DNA of 23,892 bases. Origin: an uncultured Christensenella sp. (GTDB lineage: Bacteria; Bacillota; Clostridia; Christensenellales; Borkfalkiaceae). The number at the start of each line of letters is the position of its first letter. Within the stretch, counting starts at the first letter, position 1. Of this stretch, positions 1-7,135 are shown in pieces. Both the position numbers and the translations under genes were made by a program. The stretch covers positions 1-23,892 of the forward strand of contig CAJUHT010000023.1 in assembly GCA_910586035.1 (NCBI GenBank). The letters run 5' to 3'. Under the pieces are notes generated by a model. It saw nothing but the letters and a program-made list of their open reading frames with translations. It did no database searches and was not told where the DNA came from.

Positions 1-3000
1 CAACGTGCTTACCGTAGCCGCCGCCTTCTTGATTTTTACCGTTACCGTGATACTGCCCTCGGCGCGGTTGTCCTCGCTCGCCCACAGATACCCAGTCTTT
101 AACGTGAATGTCAGCTTGTATATCCCAGCTTCCAAAAGCTCCAAGCTGTCCGCTACCACTTCGCCGACTTCGTCCTCTTCGTCCGCAAACTTCTTTACTT
201 CCAGTGTGTATGCGTTGTTCAACAGGTCCGCGATATCCGTCTTGTTCAACACCGCGTCGTGCTTCTGCTTGTCATACGTTATTTCCGTAAAAGCTCCCTC
301 AGGCTCTTCCGTCTTTGTCCCGATATATCCCTCGCCGCCGCTTATGCCGACTACCTGACTTTCTGCATCCGAACTGAACACCGCCAATACGTCCGCCAAT
401 TCCCCTGCCTTTAAGCCGCTGGTAAACGCCTTGCTTGCGCCCGTCAAAGACAAGCCGATTTTAGAGCCCGTAAGCGCGCCCTTTACTATAAACCCGTCTG
501 CGTTTACGTTGCTTGCAACTCTGTCCGCGCCCGCCGTGTTGCCGTAAAGGTTAAGCTTGCCCGAAACAGTAAGTTTTACGTTGTTGGTCGTATAGATACC
601 GCCGTAATTTACGTTGGCGTGGTTGTTTTTTACCTCTATATTCGACAGCGTGAAACTACCCGTGCCGTAAATGCCCGCGCCGTTTGCCGCCGTGTTGCCC
701 GTAACTACGCCGCCTTGCATAACGAGTTTGCCCGTAGCGTTGTTGATTATGCCGCCGCCGTTGCCCGTGTTGTTTCCGCCCGTAATTACGCCGTTGCCCC
801 TTATGAGCAACGAACCCTCGTTGATTATTACCGCGCCGTTTGTTACCGCCGTTTTGCCTGTAAGCCCGCGGTCGATTTTATTGCCGCCGACCAACGTTAT
901 TATTATCGTTGCGTTGGAGGGCAGGTAGATTGCGCCGTCTACAAAGCCCGTGGTACCCGCCGAAGCAAAGTTGCCGTTTGCACCCGCAACCCAATTTTCG
1001 ATTATGTCGAAGCGCACGGGCGCGCCGCCGTTATCCTGCGAGCGCTTAACCGCGTTGCTCCACCTCTGCGACATAGTATCGCTGTTGAGGATAAGCCCCA
1101 AACCGTTTTTGCCGCCTTCCGTCGTTTCCCCTACCGTGTAGAAAATGTCGCTGTCCGCTTTGAAATAATCCGCCAAAATTCCGTCGCGCGAGTCTATGAA
1201 CTGCCCTAAACCGTTTTCAAGCGATATACCAACTTCCGCGCCTGCCGCCATTGCGCCGCCGCGCGTTAAAAGCATTCCGTCTTGCAGGAATATATTGTCC
1301 GTAAAGCTGATTTGCGAAGTGTTGTTTCTTATTATGGGCGCGCCCGATATGTTTATCCGCGCTCCGTTTGCCGCGTATATCGCGCCGCCGTCCAACCCAG
1401 CGTTGTTGCCGTGAATGTTACCACTTGTGATATTCAGCGTTGCGCCCTCTTCCAGATAAATCGCGCCGCCGAAGCCGCCCGCGTTGCTTCCCGCTATTTC
1501 TATGCTGTTCTGTATGGTCAGCACGCCGCCCTTGCCAACGTATATCGCGCCGCCGTTGCCCGTGTTGTTGCCCGACAGGAACGACGAGGTATTGGTCGCG
1601 TGCGTGTTCCTTATAACCAACGTTCCGTCTACGCGCAAAACGTATCCGTCGTCGCGGGCGTTGGACGCGCCGCTTATGCCGCGGTTGATTGAATAACCCG
1701 ACATATCCAGATTCATTTGCGCCGACGCGGGCACGTGCATAAAGCCCGAAGCGTCCTTTGAAGAGAAGCCGAAGCCGTAACCCGTGCCGAACAGCCCGTT
1801 TGCCGCGTTAAAAGTTGCGTTTAAACCTATATTTACCTGTATGCCCGACTTTACGCTCTGCTTTGTCGCCCTGTTCCAGGCGTTGGCAAAGTCGCCCGCT
1901 TCTACAAGCTGTCCTTCCTGATTTACCTTTGTTGAAACCTCGTAAGAAAGGTTGTCGCAGGTGAAGTAGTTTGCCGCAGAGTCCCTCGAACCGTTGTATT
2001 TAACAAAGTCTTTTGTAAATATACCCTGTTTTTCACCCGTTATGTTGGCTGTGGACATATACACGCCGATTGAAGGCTCTATTTCGCCGTCCTCGTCGTA
2101 AACGGGCTTTAACTTGCCTATTACTTCAACTATGTTTACCGCATCTCTAAAATAAACGTTACTTGCGGAGTTTGCCTGCCCCTCTACTACGCCCTTATTG
2201 TCTTTAATTATAGGCGAATCGTAAAATTTTGCGGTACTTGTTGCCGTTTCAATAAAGACACCGCCGCCACTGCCTCTAACTGAGCGGTTTCCTATAATTC
2301 TACATTTACCTAAAATAATACCATCTTTTTCCCTTACAATAATACCGCCGCCGCTATTTGCGGAAACATTATAAGAAACCTCAGGTCCTTCGTCGTTTAC
2401 ATTTATGGGGTTACCGCTTGCATTGCGCTTTACGTCCAAAGTAATTGAAACTAAACCGTTTACTGCAAGATAAATACCGCCAGCAACGTCGTTCGAATAA
2501 TTATACAACAATTTACCGCCGGAAAACTCTTCTAAATAGGCTAAGTTTAAATAAACTCCGCCACCCATTGCAGGAGTAAAATTCTGCGCAATAATACCAT
2601 CCGTTATATAAAGTTTCGCACAATAATCAACCTGATTATCAGGCAAACTCTCTCTTTCGCCCGCCGCCCAAGTTGTCATTGCGATACCGCCGCCGCGTGC
2701 GTTTCCGTAATTGTTACAGATAACGCCGCCGTTTATTCTTACGGTGCTGAAATATGTTGCGTAAATGCCGCCACTCTCTTGATTGACAGCACCTGAGGCA
2801 GTACTGCCGCCCATAATTTTGCCGACCGTACCGCCCTTTTTATTGGTTATTTTATTGCCCGTAACCTCTATATCGTTGGTTGCAACCGCGCTGTCTATTA
2901 CTTCCAACGTTGAATACTGCGAAACTCCTTCCGTAGTATAATAGCCCATAACCGAAATATTTTCGCCACGCCATTTTGCGTTAAAAGCAACATCTCGCTC

Positions 3001-3747
3001 TTGCCCATTAAGAACATTTTGCCACGACTGATAGGGGTCGGTTGCGTCAAGTTTATTGGCGGGGTTAAATAAATTTCTGTTTAAAGTGTGTCCGTTTAAG
3101 TCAAAAACAATATTTGCACCCTCGTCGATTTGAAGTCCGCCATAAGCGGCAAACCCTTCTCGCGGAACGTAGTTCGTGCTGTCGTCCGCCGCGTTAAACG
3201 CCACGTTGCCGAAAGCCCTTCTGTGGTTTATATCGAAGAAAGTGGTATCCGTTACAGCTTTTCCCGTTTGTACATAACCCTCAGGATAAGTTACACTTAC
3301 GCCCTGCAAATATTTTGCCTGGTGAGTGCCCGTAAATACCTGCGCAGTCCAATCCTCTACAAGTTTAAAAGTTACCTTTGCTCCCTCGAAAGCCGTATAG
3401 GTATAAGGAGTTTCAAGCACTATATTGTTAGCTTTTGTAACTGTTTTTTGGTACTGAGAACCGTGCGCTTTCGAATAGGCAACCGCCGCCGACCAGGCGT
3501 CGGCGTTGCTTGAATAGGTTGTTCTTCCGTCGGGCGATTTTCCGCCCTTGTAGAATGTATGTACGGAAGCCGAACCCGTAGGCGACGAAGCCGAACCGTC
3601 CGCCAGATTGCCGCCCCTTCCGTTATTTAAGCTTACGCCGATTGCGGTAAGCGCGCCGCTCACCGCAAGAACAAAGCCCAAGGCTATTGATATAAACGCC
3701 GCCTTGAATTTCTTTGTCCATTTTTTTGAAGAACTCTTATATTTCAT
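1..3747 (-). CDS. Giant secreted beta-helix-type surface protein (N-terminal part; runs off the window)
   Basis: An uninterrupted minus-strand frame of 1249 codons reaches the window edge without a stop. The start is ATG at 3747, with AAGGAG eight bases upstream. The N-terminus (MKYKSSSKKWTKKFK, then a hydrophobic stretch to about residue 38) looks like a signal peptide or signal anchor, so the protein should be exported. The body is rich in short Gly/Asn repeats of the form GGAIY...G..L.I and GNNTGNGG, as in right-handed parallel beta-helix and polymorphic-membrane-protein-like surface proteins. Three modules each open with a related W-containing helix, near residues 81 (DAWSAAVAYSK), 619 (ANAWNRATKQS) and 891 (QRWSNAVKRSQ). 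After about residue 1150 the sequence changes to an Ig/MBG-like stretch (AGIYKLTFTLKTGYLWA). No catalytic motif is visible. Adhesion or polysaccharide contact is the likely role, by inference. The C-terminal anchor lies outside the window. Confidence 0.85.
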   Translation of the reverse strand, partial: MKYKSSSKKWTKKFKAAFISIALGFVLAVSGALTAIGVSLNNGRGGNLADGSASSPTGSASVHTFYKGGKSPDGRTTYSSNADAWSAAVAYSKAHGSQYQKTVTKANNIVLETPYTYTAFEGAKVTFKLVEDWTAQVFTGTHQAKYLQGVSVTYPEGYVQTGKAVTDTTFFDINHRRAFGNVAFNAADDSTNYVPREGFAAYGGLQIDEGANIVFDLNGHTLNRNLFNPANKLDATDPYQSWQNVLNGQERDVAFNAKWRGENISVMGYYTTEGVSQYSTLEVIDSAVATNDIEVTGNKITNKKGGTVGKIMGGSTASGAVNQESGGIYATYFSTVRINGGVICNNYGNARGGGIAMTTWAAGERESLPDNQVDYCAKLYITDGIIAQNFTPAMGGGVYLNLAYLEEFSGGKLLYNYSNDVAGGIYLAVNGLVSITLDVKRNASGNPINVNDEGPEVSYNVSANSGGGIIVREKDGIILGKCRIIGNRSVRGSGGGVFIETATSTAKFYDSPIIKDNKGVVEGQANSASNVYFRDAVNIVEVIGKLKPVYDEDGEIEPSIGVYMSTANITGEKQGIFTKDFVKYNGSRDSAANYFTCDNLSYEVSTKVNQEGQLVEAGDFANAWNRATKQSVKSGIQVNIGLNATFNAANGLFGTGYGFGFSSKDASGFMHVPASAQMNLDMSGYSINRGISGASNARDDGYVLRVDGTLVIRNTHATNTSSFLSGNNTGNGGAIYVGKGGVLTIQNSIEIAGSNAGGFGGAIYLEEGATLNITSGNIHGNNAGLDGGAIYAANGARINISGAPIIRNNTSQISFTDNIFLQDGMLLTRGGAMAAGAEVGISLENGLGQFIDSRDGILADYFKADSDIFYTVGETTEGGKNGLGLILNSDTMSQRWSNAVKRSQDNGGAPVRFDIIENWVAGANGNFASAGTTGFVDGAIYLPSNATIIITLVGGNKIDRGLTGKTAVTNGAVIINEGSLLIRGNGVITGGNNTGNGGGIINNATGKLVMQGGVVTGNTAANGAGIYGTGSFTLSNIEVKNNHANVNYGGIYTTNNVKLTVSGKLNLYGNTAGADRVASNVNADGFIVKGALTGSKIGLSLTGASKAFTSGLKAGELADVLAVFSSDAESQVVGISGGEGYIGTKTEEPEGAFTEITYDKQKHDAVLNKTDIADLLNNAYTLEVKKFADEEDEVGEVVADSLELLEAGIYKLTFTLKTGYLWASEDNRAEGSITVTVKIKKAAATVSTL

Positions 3748-3762
3748 AATGCTTTCTCCTTA

Positions 3763-3816
3763 CGTTGCCGATTTTGATAATTTTTTATATATATAAACGT
3801 TGCCGTTTCGTTGCCG
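3763..3816 (-). repeat. Three CGGCAACG repeats in the leader of the surface protein gene
   Basis: The octamer CGGCAACG (minus strand) occurs at 3809-3816, 3798-3805 and 3763-3770. The last copy abuts the AAGGAG ribosome binding site. The first two are 11 bp apart, about one helical turn. They could be operator half-sites or a leader element bound as RNA; the sequence does not decide between these. Confidence 0.5.
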
Positions 3817-3854
3817 AAAACACCCGCAAAGCTTTTAAAAAAGACAGCATAGCC

Positions 3855-3884
3855 GCCGTCCGCAAATGTCTACTTTTTTGTAAA
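3855..3884. repeat. Dyad site L (candidate recombinase crossover site or operator)
   Basis: A 30-bp site matching its partner at 3981-4010 at 23 of 30 positions in direct alignment. The consensus core is CAAANGTNNACNTTTTTG. The central dinucleotide here is CT at 3870-3871, inside TGTCTACT. The inner 14 bp, AAATGTCTACTTTT (3864-3877), is the exact reverse complement of 3990-4003. Confidence 0.6.
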
Positions 3885-3892
3885 AACAAAGG

Positions 3893-3921
3893 TTGACATT
3901 ATTTGAGTACGGTGATAATAT
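3893..3921 (+). promoter_or_regulatory. Strong sigma-A promoter inside the L-R segment, pointing away from the surface gene
   Basis: TTGACA (3893-3898), a 17-bp spacer and TAATAT (3916-3921) predict a start near 3928 running rightward. No convincing gene follows before the terminator at 4120-4155. If the segment between the two dyad sites were inverted, the promoter would sit at 3946-3974 on the minus strand, facing the surface protein gene with a leader of about 190 nt. Confidence 0.65.
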
Positions 3922-3980
3922 AAATAGTGAAAAATAACCTCGAAAGTTGTTTTTTATGGCTTTTAGTAGACTACAAATCC

Positions 3981-4010
3981 GCTTTCCGCAAAAGTAGACA
4001 TTTTTGGAAA
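3981..4010. repeat. Dyad site R (partner of site L)
   Basis: This site shares TCCGCAAA and TTTTTG in direct orientation with site L. Its central dinucleotide is AG (3996-3997, inside AGTAGACA), the reverse complement of the CT in site L. The centre-to-centre distance is 126 bp, 12 turns at 10.5 bp. A weaker related core, AGTAGACT, lies between the two at 3965-3972. Confidence 0.6.
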
Positions 4011-4119
4011 TTTTTGAGTTTTTTTTAATTTTTTGCTGATTTTTTTCGACGTTTATCTCAACCGTTCGGGCTATTTCGTCAAATATATGTGTATTTTAAC
4101 AGTTTGTGAGGTCATAAAA

Positions 4120-4155
4120 AGCCCGTCGTTATGCCGACGGGCTGTAAATTTTTTT
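4120..4155. terminator. Bidirectional intrinsic terminator
   Basis: A 9-bp perfect stem (AGCCCGTCG / CGACGGGCT, 4120-4128 and 4135-4143) has a 6-nt loop. An A-run precedes it and a T-rich run follows it, so it could stop transcripts from the rightward promoter at 3893 and also those from the recombinase gene on the minus strand. Confidence 0.75.
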
Positions 4156-4302
4156 ATTTATCTTTTTATTTTTATACCAACCGTTCCGCCAATCGCGCCC
4201 TTTTTGCACCCTTTTTTAAGCAACAAAAAATCGGCGCAATAAGTCAATTTGACTCATTCGCCTATGTATTTAACACCGATTTAAAGCGGCAGTTATTACT
4301 TT

Positions 4303-4367
4303 ATCCCTCTCTCGTCGCCGTTCGGCGACACTCTCCCCCTTATTACAAAAGGGGGAAAGCAAGAGAG
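4303..4367 (+). repeat. Palindromic repeat element, copy A
   Basis: Two nested hairpins occur here. GTCGCCG-TT-CGGCGAC lies inside an outer CTCTC...GAGAG pairing, followed by CCCCC...GGGGG. The layout resembles dispersed palindromic repeats common in clostridial genomes. Copy B lies 60 bp away in the opposite orientation. It is non-coding, and no protein frame here is believable. Confidence 0.5.
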
Positions 4368-4429
4368 TGCGCAACCCCAAAAAATGGGACAGCAAGGGGC
4401 AATTCATTTCTCAAACTTACCACCATATA

Positions 4430-4488
4430 CCTTGCCTTCGTCCTTAACAAAGGAAGAAGGTGCCGCCGTTCGGCGGCGGAAGAAGGAT
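4430..4488 (-). repeat. Palindromic repeat element, copy B (opposite orientation)
   Basis: Read on the minus strand, this copy has the same plan as copy A: ATCC plus a CT-rich stretch, a hairpin with CGCCG/CGGCG arms, a C/T-rich stretch, TTGTTA, then a GGACGAAGGCAAGG-like end. The pair may be the ends of a MITE-like element spanning 4303-4488, placed just downstream of the recombinase gene. Confidence 0.4.
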
Positions 4489-4516
4489 GTGTATTCTACA
4501 CCTTATCCCCCCCCTA

Positions 4517-5131
4517 TCAGGCAGGCTGAAACGCCGTGGACGGAATAAACTGTTTTAAATTTTTATAAAAAGTCGACTTCTTTAACCCCGTTATGCTTAA
4601 CGCCTCTTCAAAAGTTATTGCCCCGCTCTGATACGCCTCCACCGTAGCCGTAAAATTGGACGGAATAGTTATATTGGGTCTGCCAAACCTTACGCCCCTG
4701 CGCTTTGCCGCCGCTATGCCCTCGCTCTGCCTTGCCTTGATATTTTCGCGCTCCTTTTGCGCCACGTAAGACAAAAGCTGTAAAACTATATCCGAAATGA
4801 GTTTACCCGTTAAGTTACCGCGGTTTGTGCGGGTATCCAAAAGCGGCATATCCATTACAAAAATATCCGCCCCTATTCTGCGCGTTATGTCCGCCCACTC
4901 CTCTATAATCATATCGTAGTTGCGCCCGAGGCGGTCGATTGATTTTACTATAAGCAAATCGCCGCAGGAAAGCTTTTTTTTCATACGCTTGTAATTTTCG
5001 CGTTCGAAGTCTTTGCCCGATTTTTTATCGGTATAAATTTGTTTTTCCTTTACACCGTAAGCCAAAAAACTGTCTATTTGTCTGTTCAGGTTCTGGTCTG
5101 CCGCGCTCACGCGCCCGTATGCGTACATCAT
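4517..5131 (-). CDS. Serine recombinase, resolvase/invertase family
   Basis: A 204-residue protein of the usual length for small resolvases and DNA invertases. The frame stays open to 5272, but ATG at 5131 fits the family: it gives MMYAYGRVSAADQNLNRQ, the conserved N-terminus with the nucleophilic Ser in YGRVS, and AAGGAG lies 12 bases upstream. The catalytic core motif VKSIDRLGRNYD is present, then the long E-type helix region, and GRP introduces a C-terminal helix-turn-helix (TFEEALSITGLKKSTFYKNL). Such enzymes invert or delete DNA between dyad sites with a 2-bp staggered cut. No transposase is adjacent. Its substrate could be the paired dyad sites near 3855-4010, about 510 bp beyond its 3' end, but this is inference. 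It may alternatively be a resolvase left by a mobile element. Confidence 0.9.
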   Translation of the reverse strand: MMYAYGRVSAADQNLNRQIDSFLAYGVKEKQIYTDKKSGKDFERENYKRMKKKLSCGDLLIVKSIDRLGRNYDMIIEEWADITRRIGADIFVMDMPLLDTRTNRGNLTGKLISDIVLQLLSYVAQKERENIKARQSEGIAAAKRRGVRFGRPNITIPSNFTATVEAYQSGAITFEEALSITGLKKSTFYKNLKQFIPSTAFQPA

Positions 5132-5182
5132 AAATTGTTGGTTCTCCTTGGTAAAATATCTCCTTAATTTTAACATATTAAC

Positions 5183-5222
5183 CAATTGCAAACGGTAAAT
5201 TTGCACCATATACGCAATTGCA
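5183..5222. repeat. Three AATTGCA-type repeats between divergent genes
   Basis: CAATTGCA occurs at 5183-5190 and 5215-5222, with AATTTGCA at 5198-5205 between them, roughly 16 bp apart. They lie just upstream of the recombinase start and could be autoregulatory or recombinase binding sites. Confidence 0.35.
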
Positions 5223-5265
5223 CGCAAGCCTGTCGGGCGCGGCAAAAATTGGTGTTTGTAACAGG

Positions 5266-5294
5266 TTGACATTACAAGTTAAAGTATTTATAAT
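5266..5294 (+). promoter_or_regulatory. Perfect consensus sigma-A promoter for the membrane protein gene
   Basis: TTGACA (5266-5271), a 17-bp spacer and TATAAT (5289-5294) match the consensus exactly. The predicted start near 5301 is only about 4 bases before the ATG at 5305, implying a leaderless or nearly leaderless mRNA. Confidence 0.8.
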
Positions 5295-5304
5295 TATCCT
5301 CGCT

Positions 5305-6930
5305 ATGACACAGGCGTTGACTAAAAACAAATTCAACATCGATATTTCAAGGCTTACAAACGTCAGCCTTAAAGTTTTTGCGGCAGTGGCGGCGGTTTGC
5401 GCTCTGTTGCTTACCTTTACCGTGGGCGATTACTATATCTTTAACCGCATAGGCGAATACGGCTTTTTCTTCTGCCTTAGCCAATGGGTGAAAAAAGCGG
5501 GGCTGATTTTAATTATCGTAGCCGTTTTCTTCAACAGTAAAAGTTGCGCCGACGCGGTTAAATACGTTTTGCCCCTATTCCTGATTTTAAGCAGTTGCCT
5601 TTTCGGCGGCTTTTTCAACGTTTCGCCCGAGGCGAACACTCACGCGCAGGAAATTTACAACTCCGTAAACCTTTTGTTCCCCAAGTGGCTGAACATAACG
5701 CTGTTCTTTATACAAAACGTGGCTTATGCCGCCTGTTGCGGGCTGTTCGTTCTGCGGGACGGGGTTAAGGTAAGGGCAAAGTCCTTTATTTACCTGCCCC
5801 TTTCGCTAATTGCGGCAATGCCTTTGAATATCTTCGAAAACTTTTTCGATATTTCAAAGATTCCCGCCGACAGCTTTCTGCGGTTTAAAAATTTTACCGT
5901 ATGGCACTTTATAGCTCTGTGCGCGCTTGTCGGCTCTACCGTAGGGCTGTACTACTTTTTAAAGAACAAGCCGCGCGAACGGCAGGACAAGTACCTTGCC
6001 GCAATCGCCGTAACTCTGCTGTTGCAGTACCACAGCAAGGACAGTATGCTTTTGGGCGACGGCTACAACGTGTACAACACTGTGTTCGCCTGTCTGCCGC
6101 TGTTTATATGCAACGCGGGCGTATACGCGGCGAGCGCGTCCGTCATATTTAAAAAACGCTTTCTTTACGCGATTTCGTTTTTTATCCACGCGGTGGGCGC
6201 GCTTACGGTGTTCGTATACTTCGGCAAGGACGATATGAGCAACTACGGAATTTTTTGCAGTTACTCCATTCTCTACTTCTGCCTTACCCACTGCCTGCTC
6301 TTCGCGCTGTGCGTTATGCCCTCCGCGCTGGGGCACTACAAGTTTAAAATTAAGGACTGCATTATCCCGCTTATTTACTACTGCGTGGTAATCATTTTCG
6401 CGGCGGCGGCAAGCGAGCTGGTTACAAGGTACCTAACGGGGCTGGGCTTGAATATCGGTTCGGGCATAGACCCCGACACGGGGCTTAAATTCGATATGAC
6501 CCCGCCCAACTACGCGTTTACTCAGGTAAACCCCCTGCCCTTCGATGTGCCCAACCTTATACCCATTAAGGGGCTGAAACACATTAACGTATTTTACGTG
6601 GTTCTGGTGTACGTCGCCTACGTTTGCCTGTTCTTCGCATTTTACGGGGCGTACAGGGCGTTTCTTGCCGTCCGCGGGCTCATACTCGCAAAGACAGGGA
6701 GAAGAGCCGCAGAGGGGCAAATTTCGCGCCCTGCAAGCATTTTAACGAACGGCGCGCTTGCGGAAGTTGCCGCAACCGAAGTTTTTGACGGCGAAAACGC
6801 TTTAAACGGCGCGAGCGTTACGGATGGCGCGGACGGCGGCGCGCAGCCAAAAAGCGGAAGCGGCACACCCGACAAGGACGACAAAGCAAGCGGCGAGGTT
6901 GAAAAACCGACCGAGCCGCAAGGTACATAA
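5305..6930 (+). CDS. Polytopic membrane protein with charged C-terminal tail, function unknown
   Basis: A 541-residue protein with about 11-12 hydrophobic segments between residues 20 and 460, followed by an Ala/Gly/Asp/Glu/Lys-rich tail of about 75 residues that looks disordered and cytoplasmic. The frame extends upstream to 5218, but those codons cover the consensus promoter, so ATG at 5305 (MTQALTKNKFN) is preferred. No Shine-Dalgarno sequence precedes it. The order of an LPLFICN-type helix, a PPNYAF..VNPLPF loop and a final helix pair faintly recalls the YwaF/TMEM164-like membrane family, but I cannot confirm this. It is the only plus-strand protein gene in the window. It is divergent from the recombinase and convergent with the Fur-family gene across a shared terminator. 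Confidence 0.8.
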   Translation: MTQALTKNKFNIDISRLTNVSLKVFAAVAAVCALLLTFTVGDYYIFNRIGEYGFFFCLSQWVKKAGLILIIVAVFFNSKSCADAVKYVLPLFLILSSCLFGGFFNVSPEANTHAQEIYNSVNLLFPKWLNITLFFIQNVAYAACCGLFVLRDGVKVRAKSFIYLPLSLIAAMPLNIFENFFDISKIPADSFLRFKNFTVWHFIALCALVGSTVGLYYFLKNKPRERQDKYLAAIAVTLLLQYHSKDSMLLGDGYNVYNTVFACLPLFICNAGVYAASASVIFKKRFLYAISFFIHAVGALTVFVYFGKDDMSNYGIFCSYSILYFCLTHCLLFALCVMPSALGHYKFKIKDCIIPLIYYCVVIIFAAAASELVTRYLTGLGLNIGSGIDPDTGLKFDMTPPNYAFTQVNPLPFDVPNLIPIKGLKHINVFYVVLVYVAYVCLFFAFYGAYRAFLAVRGLILAKTGRRAAEGQISRPASILTNGALAEVAATEVFDGENALNGASVTDGADGGAQPKSGSGTPDKDDKASGEVEKPTEPQGT

Positions 6931-6941
6931 CCAACCGAATG

Positions 6942-6997
6942 AAAAAAGCCCCCGCCCTCCGCGGAAACCGCGGAGGGCGGGGGCTTTAAAATTGTTG
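6942..6997. terminator. Very strong bidirectional terminator
   Basis: A perfect 20-bp stem (6945-6964 with 6968-6987) and an AAA loop have an A-run on the left and a T-rich run on the right. It separates the plus-strand membrane gene from the minus-strand Fur-family gene. To its right, 7010-7130 contains low-complexity copies of a CGGCATAAAATA-like motif and no gene. Confidence 0.9.
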
Positions 6998-7135
6998 TTT
7001 TTTATTTAGCGGTAAAATGTTCCGCTTATTTTACGGCGTTTCACTTTGCGCCGCTTTCTTGTCGTTTATTTAAGTTGCTATTTTATGCCGTTTATTTATG
7101 CCGCTATTTTATACCGCTCATAACGCCGCGCCCTT

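Noticed and set aside
619..1696. Long plus-strand frames opposite the left surface protein
   Set aside because: They are shadows of the GC-rich repetitive minus-strand gene; they have no ribosome binding sites and a low-complexity Ala/Arg/Val composition.
3748..4516. CRISPR array or known riboswitch in the long intergenic region
   Set aside because: There are no regularly spaced identical repeats with unique spacers, and I recognise no c-di-GMP, T-box or other riboswitch core.
4033..4529. Two overlapping plus-strand frames of 69 and 132 codons
   Set aside because: They run through the terminator at 4120-4143 and both palindromic repeats, lack ribosome binding sites and have no protein-like composition.
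5959..6336. Minus-strand frame of 125 codons opposite the membrane protein gene
   Set aside because: It lies wholly inside the 5305-6930 coding region, has no start signals and shows shadow-type composition.
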